A stretch of DNA of 64,000 bases from Xestospongia bergquistia (lineage: Eukaryota; Porifera; Demospongiae; Haplosclerida; Petrosiidae): contig OZ014414.1 of the NCBI GenBank assembly GCA_963965975.1, forward strand, positions 4,811,501 to 4,875,500, read 5' to 3'. Both the position numbers and the translations under genes were made by a program. The notes under the pieces were generated by a model. The model searched no databases. It had not been told where the DNA came from and worked only from the letters and a program-made list of their open reading frames with translations. Positions 1 through 13,100 of this stretch are shown here, in pieces. Numbering within the stretch: the stretch's first letter is position 1; each line of letters opens with the position of its first letter.

Positions 1-341
1 GACTAACAAAATAAACAGATATCAACAGTTTAGTAAGTTAGTTTGCATTAACGCTCTAAAGTGTTTAAGTTAAAGACTTTAGAAGGTTTAGACTATGGAG
101 AGAAGTTTATAAAGTAAACTGCTCAGTCTAAAGAACTTTATGGCACTAACTAAATAAACAGCTATTAACAGTTTAGTAAGTTAGTTTGCATTAACACTCT
201 AAAGTCTTTAAGTTAAAGACTTCAGAAGGTTTAGACTGTTGAGAGAAGTTTATAAAGTAAACTGCTCAGTCTAAAGAACTTTATGGCACTACCTAAATGA
301 ACACCTATTAACAGTTTAGTAAGTTAGTTTGCATTAACACT

Positions 342-368
342 CTAAAGTCTTTAAGTTAAAGACTTTAG
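342..368. repeat. Representative 27-bp satellite dyad
   Basis: Half-site CTAAAGTCTTTAA and its exact reverse complement flank one central G. The same dyad, with central G, T or A, lies in monomers of all three subfamilies. Many individual copies carry one or two mismatches. Confidence 0.9.
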
Positions 369-1659
369 AAGGTTTCGACAATTGAGAGAAATTTAGAAAG
401 TAAACTGCTCAGTCTAAAGGACTTTATGGCACTAACTAAAAAAAGAGCTATTAAAAGTTTAGTAAGTTAGTTTGCATTAACGCTCTAAACACTTTAAGTT
501 AAAGACTTTAGTAGGTTGAGACTAATGAGGGAAGTTTATAACGTAAACTACTCAGTCTAAAGGACTTTATGGCACTAACTAAATAAACAGCTATTAACAG
601 TTTAGTAAGTTAGTTTGCATTAACACCCTAAAGTCTTTAAGTTAAAGACTTTAGAAGGTTTCGACAATTGATAGAAGTTTATAATGTAAACTGCTCAGTC
701 TAAAGGACTTTATGACCCTAACTAAATAAAGAGCTATTAACAGTTTAGTAAGTTAGTTTGCATTAACGCTCTAAACTCTTTAAGTTAAAGACTTTAGAAG
801 GTTTAGATTGTTGAGAGAAGTTTATAAGATAAACTGCTCTGTCTAAAGGACTTTATGGCACTATCTAAATAAACAGCTATTAACAGTTTAATAAGTTAGT
901 TTGCATTAACGCTATAAAGTCTTTAAGTTAAAGACTTTAGAAGGTTTAGACTAATGAGAGAAGTTTATAAAGTAAACTGCTCAGTCTAAAGGACTTTATG
1001 GTACTAAATAAATAAACAGCTATTAACAATTTAGTAAGTTAGTATGCATTAACGCTCTAAAGTCTTTAAGTTAAAGACTTTAGAAGGTTTAGAATAATGA
1101 GAGAAGTTTATAAAGTAAACTGCTCAGTCTTAAGGACTTTATGGCACTAACTAAAGAAACAGCTATTAACAGTTTAGTAAGTTAGCTTGCATTAACACTC
1201 TAAAGTCTTTAAGTTAAAGACTTTAGAAGGTTTAGACTATTGAGAGAAGATTATAAAGTAAACTGCTCAGTCTAAACGATTTTATGTCACTAACTAAATA
1301 AACAGATGTTAACAGTTTAGTAAGTTAGTTTGCATTAACGCTCTAAAGTCATTAAGGTAAAGACATTAGAAGGTTTAGACTAATGAGTGAAGTTTATAAA
1401 GTAAACTGCTCAGTCTAAAGTACTTTATGGCACTATCTAAATAAACAGCTATTAACCGTTTAGTAAGTTAGTTTGCATTAACGCTATAAAGTCTTTAAGT
1501 TAAAGACTTTAGAAGGTTTAGATTGTTGAGAGAATTTTATAAAGTAAACTTCTCAGTCTAAAGGACTTTATGGCACTATCTAAATAAACAGCTATTAACA
1601 GTGTAGTAAGTTAGTTTGCATTAACGCTCTAAAGTCTTTAAGTTAGAGACTTTAGAAGG

Positions 1660-1705
1660 TTTAGACTATTGAGAGAAGTTTATAAAGTAAACTGCTCAGT
1701 CTAAA
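1660..1705. repeat. Representative second stem-loop of the satellite monomer
   Basis: Nested inverted arms are visible: TTTAGACT (1660-1667) with AGTCTAAA (1698-1705), GAG (1671-1673) with CTC (1695-1697), and AGTTTA (1677-1682) with TAAACT (1688-1693) around a 5-base loop. The outer arm is weaker in subfamily C. Confidence 0.75.
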
Positions 1706-4700
1706 GGGCTTTATGGCACTGACTAAATAAACAGCTATTAAAAGTTTAGTAAGTTAGTTTGCATTAACGCTCTAAAGTCTTTAAGTTAAAGACTTTAGAA
1801 GGTTTAGACTGTTGAGAGTAGTTTATAAAGTAAACTGCTCAGTCTAAAGGACTTTATGGCACTATCTAAATAAACAGCTATTAACAGTGTAGTAAGTTAG
1901 TTTGCATTAACGCTCTAAAGTCTTTAAGTTAGAGACTTTAGAAGGTTTAGACTATTGAGAGAAGTTTATAAAGTAAACTGCTCAGTCTAAAGGACTTTAT
2001 GGCACTAACTAAATAAACAGCTATTAACAGTTTAGCTAGTTAGTTGGCATTAACGCTCTAATGTCTTTAAGTTAAAGACTTTAGAAGGTTTAGATTGTTG
2101 AGAGAAGTTTATAAAATAAACTGCTCAGTCTAAAGGACTTTATGGCACTATCTAAATAAACAGCTATTAACAGTTTAGTAAGTTAGTTTGCATTAATGCT
2201 ATAAAGTCTTTAAGTTAAAGACTTTAGAAGGTTTAGATTGTTGAGAGAAGTTTATAAAGGAAACTGCTCAGTCTAAAGGACTTTATGGCACTAACTAAAT
2301 AAACAGCTATTAAGAGTTTAGTAAGTTAGTTAGCATTAACGCTCTAAAGTCTTTAAGTTAAAGACTTTAGTAGGTTTAGACTATTGAGAGAAGTTTATAA
2401 AGTAAACTGCTCAGTCTAAAGGACTTTATGGGACTAACAAAATAAACAGATATCAACAGTTTAGTAAGTGAGTTTGCATTAACGCTCTTAAGTCTTTAAG
2501 TTAAAGACTTTAGAAGGTTTAGACTATTGATAGAAGTTTATAAAGTAAACTGTTCAGTCTAAAGGACTTTATGGCACTATATAAATAAACCGCAATTAAC
2601 AGTTTAGTAAGTTTGTTTGCATTAACGCTCTAAAGTCTTTAAGTTAAAGACTTTTGAAGGTTTAGACTATTGAGAGAAGTTTATAAAGTAAACTGCTCAG
2701 TCTAAAGGACTTTATGGCACTAACTAAATAAACAGCTATTAACTGTTTAGTAAGTTAGTTTGCATTAACGCTATAAAGTCTTTAAGTTAAAGACTTTAGA
2801 AGGTTTAGACTAATGAGAGAAGTTTATAAAGTAAACTGCTCAGTCTAAAGGACTTTATGGCAGTAAATAAATAAACAGCTATTTACAATTTAGTAAGTTA
2901 GTATGCATTAACGCTCTAAAGTCTTTAAGTTAAAGAGTTTAGAAAGTTTAGACTACTGAGAGAAGTTTATGAAGTAAACTGCTCAGTCTTAAGGACTTTA
3001 TGGCACTAACTAAATAAACAGCTATTAACAGTTTAGTAAGTTAGCTTGCATTAACACTCTAAAGTCTTTAAGTTAAAGACTTTAGAAGGTTTAGACTATT
3101 GAGGGAAGATTATAAAGTAAACTGCTCAGTCTAAAGGACTTTATGTCACTAACTAAATAAAAAGATGTTAACAGTTTAGTAAGTTAGTTTGCATTAACGC
3201 TCTAAAGTCATTAAGGTAAAGACATTAGAAGGTTTAGACTAATGAGTGAAGTTTATAAAGTAAACTGCTCAGTCTAAAGGACTTTATGGCACTAATTAAA
3301 TAAACAGCTATTAACAGTTTAGTAAGTTAGTTTGCATTAACGCTATAAAGTCTTTAAGTTAAAGACTTTAGAAGGTTTAGATTGTTGAGAGAAGTTTATA
3401 AAGTAAACTGCTCAGTCTAAAGGACTTTATGGCACTATCTAAATAAACAGCTATTAACAGTGTAGTAAGTTAGTTTGCATTAACGCTCTAAAGTCTTTAA
3501 GTTAGAGACTTTAGAAGGTTTAGACTATTGAGAGAAGTTTATAAAGTAAACTGCTCAGTCTAAAGGACTTTATGGCACTAACTAAATAAACAGCTATTAA
3601 AAGTTTAGCTAGTTAGTTTGTATTAACGCTCTAAAGTCTTTAAGTTAAAGACTTTAAAATGTTGAGATTGTTGAGAGAACTTTATAAAATAAACTGCTCA
3701 GTCTAAAGGACTTTATGGCACTATCTAAATAAACAGCTATTAACAGTTTAGTAAGTTAGTTTGCATTAACGCTATAAAGTCTTTAAGTTAAAGACTTTAG
3801 AAGGTTTAGATTGTTGAGAGAAGTTTATAAAGTAAACTGCTCTGTCTAAAGGACTTTATGGCACTATCTAAACAAAACAGATATTAACAGTGTAGTAAGT
3901 TAGTTTGCATTAACGCTCTAAAGTCTTTAAGTTAGAGACTTTAGAAGGTTTAGACTATTGAGAGAAGTTTATAAATTAAACTGCTCAGTCTAAAGGACTT
4001 TATGGCACTAACTAAATAAACAGCTATTAAGAGTTTAGTAAGTTAGTTAGCATTAACGCTCTAAAGTCTTTAAGTTAAAGACTTTAGTAGGTTTAGACTA
4101 TTGAGAGAAGTTTATAAAGTAAACTGCTCAGTCTAAAGGACTTTATGGGACTAACAAAATAAACAGATATCAACAGTTTAGTAAGTGAGTTTGCATTAAC
4201 GCTCTAAAGTCTTTAAGTTAAAGACTTTAGAAGGTTTAGACTATTTATAGAAGTTTATAAAGTAAACTGTTCAGTCTAAAGGACTTTATGGCACTATATA
4301 AATATACAGCTATTAACAGTTTAGTAAGTTTGTTTGCATTAACGCTCTAAAGTCTTTAAGTTAAAGACTTTTGAAGGTTTAGACTATTGAGAGAAGTTTA
4401 TAAAGTAAACTGCTCAGTCTAAAGGACTTTATGGCACTAACTAAATAAACAGCTATTAACAGTTTAGTAAGTTAGTTTGCATTAATGCTCTAATGTCTTT
4501 AAGTTAAAGACTTTAGAAGGTTTAGACTAATGAGAGAGTTTATGAAGTAAACTGCTCAGTCTAAAGGACTTTATGGCACTAACTAAATAAACAGCTATTA
4601 ACTGTTTAGTATGTTAGTTTGCATTAACGCTCTAATGTCTGTAAGTTAAAGACTTTAGAAGGTTTAGACTATTGAGAGATGTTTATAATGTAAACTGCTT

Positions 4701-7153
4701 AGTCTAAAGGACTTTATGGCACTAACTAAATAAACAGATATTAACAGTTTAGTGAGTTATTTTGCATTACGCTCTATAGTCTTTAGTTAAAGACTTTAGA
4801 AGGTTTAGACTATTGAGTGAAGTTTATAAAGTAAACTGCTCAGTCTAAAGGACTTTATGGCGCTAACTAATTAAACAGCTTTTAAAAGTTTAGTAAGTTA
4901 GTTTGCATTATCGCTCTAAAGTCCTTATGTAAAAGACTTTAGAAGGGTTAGAGTATAGAGAGATGTTTGTAAAGTAAACTGCTCAGTCTAAAGGACTTTA
5001 TGGCACTAAATAAATAAACAGCTTTTAACAGTTTAGTATGTTAGTTTGCATTAACGCTCTAAAGTCTTTAAGTTAAAGACTTTAGAAGGTTTAGACTACT
5101 GAGAGATGTTTATAAAGTAATCTGCTCAGTCTAAAGGACTTTATGGCACTAACTAAATAAACAGCAACTAACAGTTTAGTAAGTTAGTTTGCATTAACGC
5201 TTTAAAGTCTTTAAGTTAAAGACTTTAGTAGGTTTAGACTATTGATAGAAGCTTATAAAGTAAACTGCTTAGTCTAAAGGACTTTATGGCACTAACTAAA
5301 TAGACAGCTATTAACAGTTTAGTAAGTTAGTTTAGGTTAACGCTCTAAAGTCTTTAAGTTAAAAACTTTAGAAGGTTTAGACTATTGAGAGAAGTTTATA
5401 AAGTTAAATGCTCAGTCTAAAGGACTTTATGGCACTAACTAAATAAACAGCTATTAACAGTTTAGTAAGTTAGTTTGCATTAACGCTCTAAGTCTTTAAG
5501 TTAAAGACTTTAGAAGGTTTAGACTATTGAGAGAAGTTTGTTTATAAAGTAAACTGCTCAGTCTAAAAACATTATGGCACTATCTAAATAAAACACCTAT
5601 TAACAGTTTAGTAAGTTAGTTTGCATTAACGCTCTAAAGTCTTAAGTTGAAGACTTTAGAAGGTTTAGACTGTTGAGAGAATTTTTTAAAGTAAACTGCT
5701 CAGTGTAAAGGACTTTACGGCACTAACTAAATAAACAGCTATTAACAGTTTAGTAAGTTAGTTTGCGTTAAGGCTCTAAAGTCTTTAAGATACAGACTTT
5801 AGAAGGTTTAGACTATTGAGAGAAGTTTATAAAGTAAACTGCTCAGTCTAAAGGACTTTATGGCACTAACTAAATAAACAGCTATTAACAGTTTAGTAAG
5901 TTAGTTTGCATTAACGCTCTAAAGTCTTTAAATTAAAGACTTTAGTAGGTTAAGATTATTGAGAGAAGTTTATAAAGTAAACTGCTCAGTCTAAAGGGCT
6001 TTATGGCACTGACTAAATAAACAGCTATTAAAAGTTTAGTAAGTTAGTTTGCATTAACGCTCTAAAGTCTTTAAGTTAAAGACTTTAGAAGGTTTAGACT
6101 GTTGAGAGTAGTTTATAAAGTAAACTGCTCAGTCTAAAGGACTTTATGGCACTAACTAAATAAACAGCTATTAAAAGTTTAGCTAGTTAGTTTGCATTAA
6201 CGCTCTAAAGTCTTTAAGTTAAAGACTTTAGAAGGTTTAGACTATTGATAGAAGTTTATAAAGTAAACTGTTCAGTCTAAAGGACTTTATGGCACTATAT
6301 AAATAAACCGCTATTAACAGTTTAGTAAGTTTGTTTGCATTAACGCTCTAAAGTCTTTAAGTTAAAGACTTTTGAAGGTTTAGACTATTGAGAGAAGTTT
6401 ATAAAGTAAACTGCTCAGTCTAAAGGACTTTATGGCACTAACTAAATAAACAGCTATTAACAGTTTAGTAAGTTAGTTTGAATTAACGCTCTAACGTCTT
6501 TAAGTTAGAGACTTTAGTAGGTTTATAGACTATTGAGAGAAGTTTATAAAGTAAACTGCTCAGTCTAAAGGACTTTATGGCACTAATTAAATAAACAGCT
6601 ATTAACAGTTTAGTAAGTTAGTTTGCATTAATGCTCTAAAGTCTTTAAATTAAAGCCTTTAGAAGGTTTAGACTATTGAGAGATGTTTATAGTGTAAACT
6701 GCTCAATCTAAAGGACTTTATGGCACTAACTAAATAAACAGCTATTAACAGTTTAGTATGTTAGTTTGAATTAACGCTCTAAAGTCTTTAAGTTATAGAC
6801 TTTAGAAGGTTTAGACTATTTAGAATTGTTTATAAAGTAAACTGCTCAGTCTAAAGGACTTTATGGCACTAACTAAATAAACAGCTATTAACAGTTTAGT
6901 AAGTTTGTTTGCATTAACGCTCTAAAGTCTTTAAGTTAAAGACATTAGAAGGTTTAGACTTTTTAGAGAGGTTTATAAAGTAAACTGCTCAGTCTAAAGG
7001 ACTTTATTGCACTAACTAAATAGACAGCTATTAACAGTTTAGTTAGTTAGTTTGCATTGACGTTCTAAAGTCTTTATGTTAAAGACTTTAGAAGGTTTAG
7101 ACTATTGAGAGAAGTTTATAAAGTAAACTGCTCAGTCTAAAGGACTTTATGGC

Positions 7154-10100
7154 AGTTTACTCAATAATCTAATCCTTCTAAACTCTTTAAATTAAAGACT
7201 TTAGAGTGTTAATAAAGTTCAACTTACTAAACTGTTAATACAGTTTATTTAGTGATTCCCATTGAGTCCTTTAGACTTAGCTGTTTACATTATAAACCTC
7301 ACTCAATAGTCTAAGCCTTCTAAACTCTTTAATTTAAAGACTTTAAAGTGTTAATGTTAACCAAGGTACTAAACCGAGAATAGCAGTTTACATATTTAGT
7401 GCCATAAGTCCTTTAGACTGACCAGTTTACTTTATAAAATTTACTCAATAGTCTAAACTTTCTAAACTCTTTAAATTAAAGACTTTAAAGTGTTAATGCA
7501 AACCAACTTACTAAACTGTTAATAACATTTTTTTTATTCAGTCGAATAGAGTTTTTTCGATTGAGCTGTTTACATTATAAACTTCACTCAATAGTCTAAA
7601 CCTTCTAAACTCTTTAATTTAAAGACTTTAGAGTGTTATCACAAACCAACTTACTAAACTGTTAACAACATTTTATTTAGTTAGTCCCATAGAGTCCTTT
7701 TAATAAGCAGTTTACTTTATAAAATTTACTCAATAGTCTAAACCTTTTAAAGTCTTTAAATTAAAGTCTTTAGAGTGTTAATGCAAACCAACTTACTAAA
7801 CTGTTAATAACATTTTATTTAGTTAGTCTAATAGAGTCCTTCAGACTGAGCTGTTTACTTTATAAACTTCACTCAATAGTCTAAACCTTCTAAACTCTTT
7901 AATTTAAAGAGTTTAGAGTGTTAATGCAAACCAACTTACTAAACTGTTAATGGCAGTTTATTTAGTTGGTTTCATAGAGTCCTTTTAACTGAGCTGTTTA
8001 CTTTATAAACTTTACTCAATAGTCTAAACCTTCTAAAGTCTTTAAATTAAAGGCTTTAGACCGTTAATGCAAACCAACATACTAAACTGTTAAAAGCAGT
8101 TTATTTAGTTAGTCCCATAGAGGCCTTTAGAATGAGCAGCTTACTTTATAAAATTTACTCAACAGTCTAAACCTTCTAAAGTCTTGAAATTAAAGACTTT
8201 AGAGTGTTAATGCAAACCTACTTTCGAAACTGTTAATAAGATTTTATTTAGTTAGTCCCATAGTGTCCTTTAGACTGACAAGTTTACTTTATAAAATTTA
8301 CTCAATAGTCTAAACCTTCTAAAGTCATTAAATTAAAGACTTTAGAGCATTAATGCAAACCATCTTACTAAACTGTTAATAGCAGTTTATATAGTTAGTC
8401 CGATTAAGTTGTTTGACTGAGCAGTTTACTTTATAAACTTTACTCAACAGTCTAAACCTTCTAAAGTCATTAAATTAAAGACTTCAGGGTGTTAATGCAA
8501 ACAAACTTACTAAACTGTTAATAGCAGTTTGTTTAGTTAGTCATATAGAGTCCTTTAGAATGAGCAGTTTACTTTATAAACTTCACTCACTAGTCTAAAC
8601 CTTCTAAACTCTTTAATTTATAGACTTTAGAGTGTTAATGCAAACCAACTTACTAAACTGTTAATAGCAGTTTATTTAGTTAGTCCCATAAGTCCTTTAG
8701 ACTGACCAGTTTACTTTATAAAATTTACTCAATAGTCTAAACCTTCTAAAGTCATTAAATTAAAGACTTTAGAGCGTTAATGCAAACCATCTTACTAAAC
8801 TGTTAATAGCAGTTTATATAGTTAGTCCGATTAAGTTGTTTAGACTGAGCAGTTTACTTTATAAACTTTACTCAACAGTCTAAACCTTCTAAAGTCTTTA
8901 AATTAAAGACTTCAGAGTGTTAATGCAAACCAACTTACTAAACTGTTAATAACATTTTTTTATTCAGTCGAATAGAGTCCTTTAGACTGAGCTGTTTACA
9001 TTATAAACTTCACTCAATAGTCTAAACCTTCTAAACTCTTTAATTTAAAGACTTTAGAGTGTTAACGCAAACCATCTTACTAAACTGTTAATAGCTGTTT
9101 ATTTAGTTAGTCCCAAAGAATCCTTTTGAATGAGCAGTTTACTTTATAAAATTTACTCCATAGTCTAAACTTTCTAAAGTCTTTTAATTAAAGACTATAG
9201 AGTGTTAATGCAAACCAACTTACTAAACTGTTAATAACATTTTATTTAGTTAGTCTAATAGTGTCCTTTAGACTGAGCTGTTTAGTTTATAAACTTCACT
9301 CAATAGTCTAAACCTTCTAAACTCTTTAATTTAAAGAGTTAGAGTGTTAATGCAAACCAACTTACTAAACTGTTAATAGCAGTTTATTTAATTGGTTTCA
9401 TAGAGTCCTTTAGACTGAGCTGTTTACTTTATAAACTTTACTCAATAGTCTAAACCTTCTAAAGTTTTTAAATTAAAGGCTTTAGAGCGTTAATGCAAAC
9501 AAATTTATTATACTGTTAATGCCATTTTATTTAATTAGTCCCATAGAGTCCTTTTAATAAGCAGTTTACTTTATAAAATTTACTCAATAGTCTAAACTTT
9601 CTAAAGTCTTTAAATTAAAGTCTTTAACCAAGATACTAAACTGAGAATAGCAGTTTACATATTTAGTCCCATAAGTCCTTTAGACTGACCAGTTTACTTT
9701 ATAAAATTTACTCAATAGTCTAAACTTTCTAAACTCTTTAAATTAAAGACTTTAGAGTGTTAATGCAAACCAACTTACTAAACTGTTAATAACATTTCTT
9801 TCGTTCAGTCGAAAAGAGTCCTTTAGGCTGACCTGTCTACTTTTTAAACTTCGCTCAATAGTCTAAACCTTATAAACTCTTTAATTTAAAGACTTTAGAG
9901 TATTAACGCAAACCAACTTACTAAACTGTTAATAGCAGTTTATTTAGTTAGTCCCATAGAGTTCTTTTAATAAGCAGTTTACTTTATAAAATTTACTCAA
10001 TAGTCTAAACCTTCTAAAGTCTTTAAATTAAAGTCTTTAGAGTGTTAATGCAAACCAACTTACTAAACTGTTAATAGCTGTTTATTTAGTTAGTCCCAAA

Positions 10101-13100
10101 GAATCCTTTTGAATGAGCAGTTTACTTTATAAAATTTACTCCATAGTCTAAACTTTCTAAAGTCTTTTAATTAAAGACTATAGAGTGTTAATGCAAGCCA
10201 ACTTACTAAACTGTTAATAACATTTTATTTAGTTAGTCTAATAGTGTCCTTTAGACTGAGCTGTTTAGTTTATAAACTTCACTCAATAGTCTAAACCTTC
10301 TAAACTCTTTAATTTAAAGAGTTAGAGTGTTAATGCAAACCAACTTACTAAACTGTTAATAGCAGTTTATTTAATTGGTTTCATAGAGTCCTTTAGACTG
10401 AGCAGTTTACTTTATAAACTTTACTCCATAGTCTAAACTTTCTAAAGTCTTTTAATTAAAGACTATAGAGTGTTAATGCAAGCCAACTTACTAAACTGTT
10501 AATAGCTGTTTATTTAGTTAGTCCCAAAGAATCCTTTTGAATGAGCAGTTTACTTTATAAAATTTACTCCATAGTCTAAACTTTCTAAAGTCTTTTAATT
10601 AAAGACTATAGAGTGTTAATGCAAGCCAACTTACTAAACTGTTAATAACGTTTTATTTAGTTAGTCTAATAGAGTCCTTCAGACTGAGCTGTTTACTTTA
10701 TAAACTTCACTCAATAGTCTAAACCTTCTAAACTCTTTAATTTAAAGACTTTAGAGTGTTAACGCAAACCATCTTACTAAACTGTTAATAGCTGTTTATT
10801 TAGTTAGTCCCAAAGAATCCTTTTGAATGAGCAGTTTACTTTATAAAATTTACTCCATAGTCTAAACTTTCTAAAGTCTTTTAATTAAAGACTATAGAGT
10901 GTTAATGCAAGCCAACTTACTAAACTGTTAATAACATTTTATTTAGTTAGTCTAATAGTGTCCTTTAGACTGAGCTGTTTAGTTTATAAACTTCACTCAA
11001 TAGTCTAAACCTTCTAAACTCTTTAATTTAAAGAGTTAGAGTGTTAATGCAAACCAACTTACTAAACTGTTAATAGCAGTTTATTTAATTGGTTTCATAG
11101 AGTCCTTTAGACTGAGCTGTTTACTTTATAAACTTTACTCAATAGTCTAAACCTTCTAAAGTTTTTAAATTAAAGGCTTTAGAGCGTTAATGCAAACAAA
11201 TTTATTATACTGTTAATGCCATTTTATTTAATTAGTCCCATAGAGTCCTTTTAATAAGCAGTTTACTTTATAAAATTTACTCAATAGTCTAAACTTTCTA
11301 AAGTCTTTAAATTAAAGTCTTTAACCAAGATACTAAACTGAGAATAGCAGTTTACATATTTAGTCCCATAAGTCCTTTAGACTGACCAGTTTACTTTATA
11401 AAATTTACTCAATAGTCTAAACTTTCTAAACTCTTTAAATTAAAGACTTTAGAGTGTTAATGCAAACCAACTTACTAAACTGTTAATAACATTTCTTTAA
11501 TTCAGTCGAAAAGAGTCCTTTAGGCTGACCTGTCTACTTTATAAACTTCGCTCAATAGTCTAAACCTTATAAACTCTTTAATTTAAAGACTTTAGAGTAT
11601 TAACGCAAACCAACTTACTAAACTGTTAATAGCAGTTTATTTAGTTAGTCCCATAGAGTTCTTTTAATAAGCAGTTTACTTTATAAAATTAACTCAATAG
11701 TCTAAACCTTCTAAAGTCTTTAAATTAAAGTCTTTAGAGTGTTAATGCAAACCAACTTACTAAACTGTTAATAACGTTTTATTTAGTTAGTCTAATAGAG
11801 TCCTTCAGACTGAGCTGTTTACTTTATAAACTTCACTCAATAGTCTAAACCTTCTAAACTCTTTAATTTAAAGAGTTTAGAGTGTTAATGCAAACCAACT
11901 TACCAAACTGTTAATAGCAGTTTATTTAGTTTGGTTTCATAGAGTCCTTTAGACTGAGCTGTTTACTTTATATACTTTACTCAATAGTCTAAATCTTCTA
12001 AAGTTTTTAAATTAGAGACTTTAGAGCGCTAATGCAAACCAACTTATTATACTGTTAATGCCATTTTATTTAGTTGGTTCCATTAAGCCCTTTAGACTGA
12101 GCAATATGCTTTTAAAATTTCTCTTATTAGTCTAAGGTTTCTAAGCTCTTTAAATTAAAGACTTTAGAGTGTCAATGCAAACCAACTTACTAAACTGTTA
12201 ATAGCAGTGTATTTAGTTAGTCCCATTAAGTTGTTTAGACTGAGCTGTTTATTTTATTAACTTTACTCAAAGTCTAAACCTTCAAATGTCATTATATTAA
12301 AGACTTTAGGGTGTTAATGCAAACCAACTTACTAAACTGTTAATAGCAGTTTATTTAGTTAGTCCCTTAGAGTCCTTTAAACTGAGCTGTTTACTTTATA
12401 AACTTCACTCAATAGTGTAAACCTTCTAAACTCTTTAATTTCAAGACTTTAGAGTGTTAATGCAAACCAATTTACTAAACTGTTAATAGCAGCTTATTTA
12501 GTTAGTCCCATAAGTCCTTTAGACTGAGCAGTTTCATTTATAAAACTTACTCAATAGTCTAAACCATCTAAAGTCTTTAAATTAAAGACTTTAGAGTGTT
12601 AATGCAAAAAAACTTACTAAACTGTTAATAGCAGTTAATTTAGGTAGTCCCATAGAGTCCTTTAGACTGAGCTGTTTACTTTATAAAATTTACTCAATAG
12701 TCTAAACCATCTAAAGTCTTTAAATTAAAGACTTTAGAGTGTTAATGCAAAAAAACTTACTAAACTGTTAATAGCAGTTAATTTAGGTAGTCCCATAGAG
12801 TCCTTTAGACTGAGCTGTTTACTTTATAAAATTTACTTAATAGTCTAAACCTTCTAAAGTCTTTAAATTAAGGACTTTAGAGTGTTAATGCAAACCAACT
12901 TACTAAACTGTTAATAACAGTTTATTTAGTTAGTCCCATAGAGTCCTTTAGACTGAGCTTTTTACTTTATACAATTCACTCAATAGTCTAAACCTTCTAA
13001 ACTCTTTGATTTAAAGACTTTAGAGTGTTAAGGCAAAACAACTTACTAAACTGTTAATAGCAGTTTATTTAGTTAGTCCCATAGCTTCTTTAGAATGAGC

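Larger units (their letters stand above)
1..7153 (+). repeat. 143-bp satellite, subfamily A (about 50 monomers)
   Basis: Head-to-tail monomers repeat every 143 bp: the landmark GTTTGCATTA starts at 41, 184 and 327. Variation is mostly point changes. Each monomer carries a 27-bp dyad (for example 342-368, half-site CTAAAGTCTTTAA around one central base) and a second hairpin (for example 1660-1705). Diagnostic variants reappear 1859 bp apart (13 monomers), for example AGTATGCATT at 1041 and 2900, and the CATTAAGG variant near 1350 and 3209, so the array has higher-order structure. No open reading frame of note is present. Subfamily A differs from B and C by GAGAGAAG in place of GAGTGAAG and by TATGGCAC before CTAACTAAA. 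Confidence 0.97.

Noticed and set aside
1..7153. Telomeric or subtelomeric repeat
   Set aside because: No TTAGGG-type short repeat is present; the unit is 143 bp.
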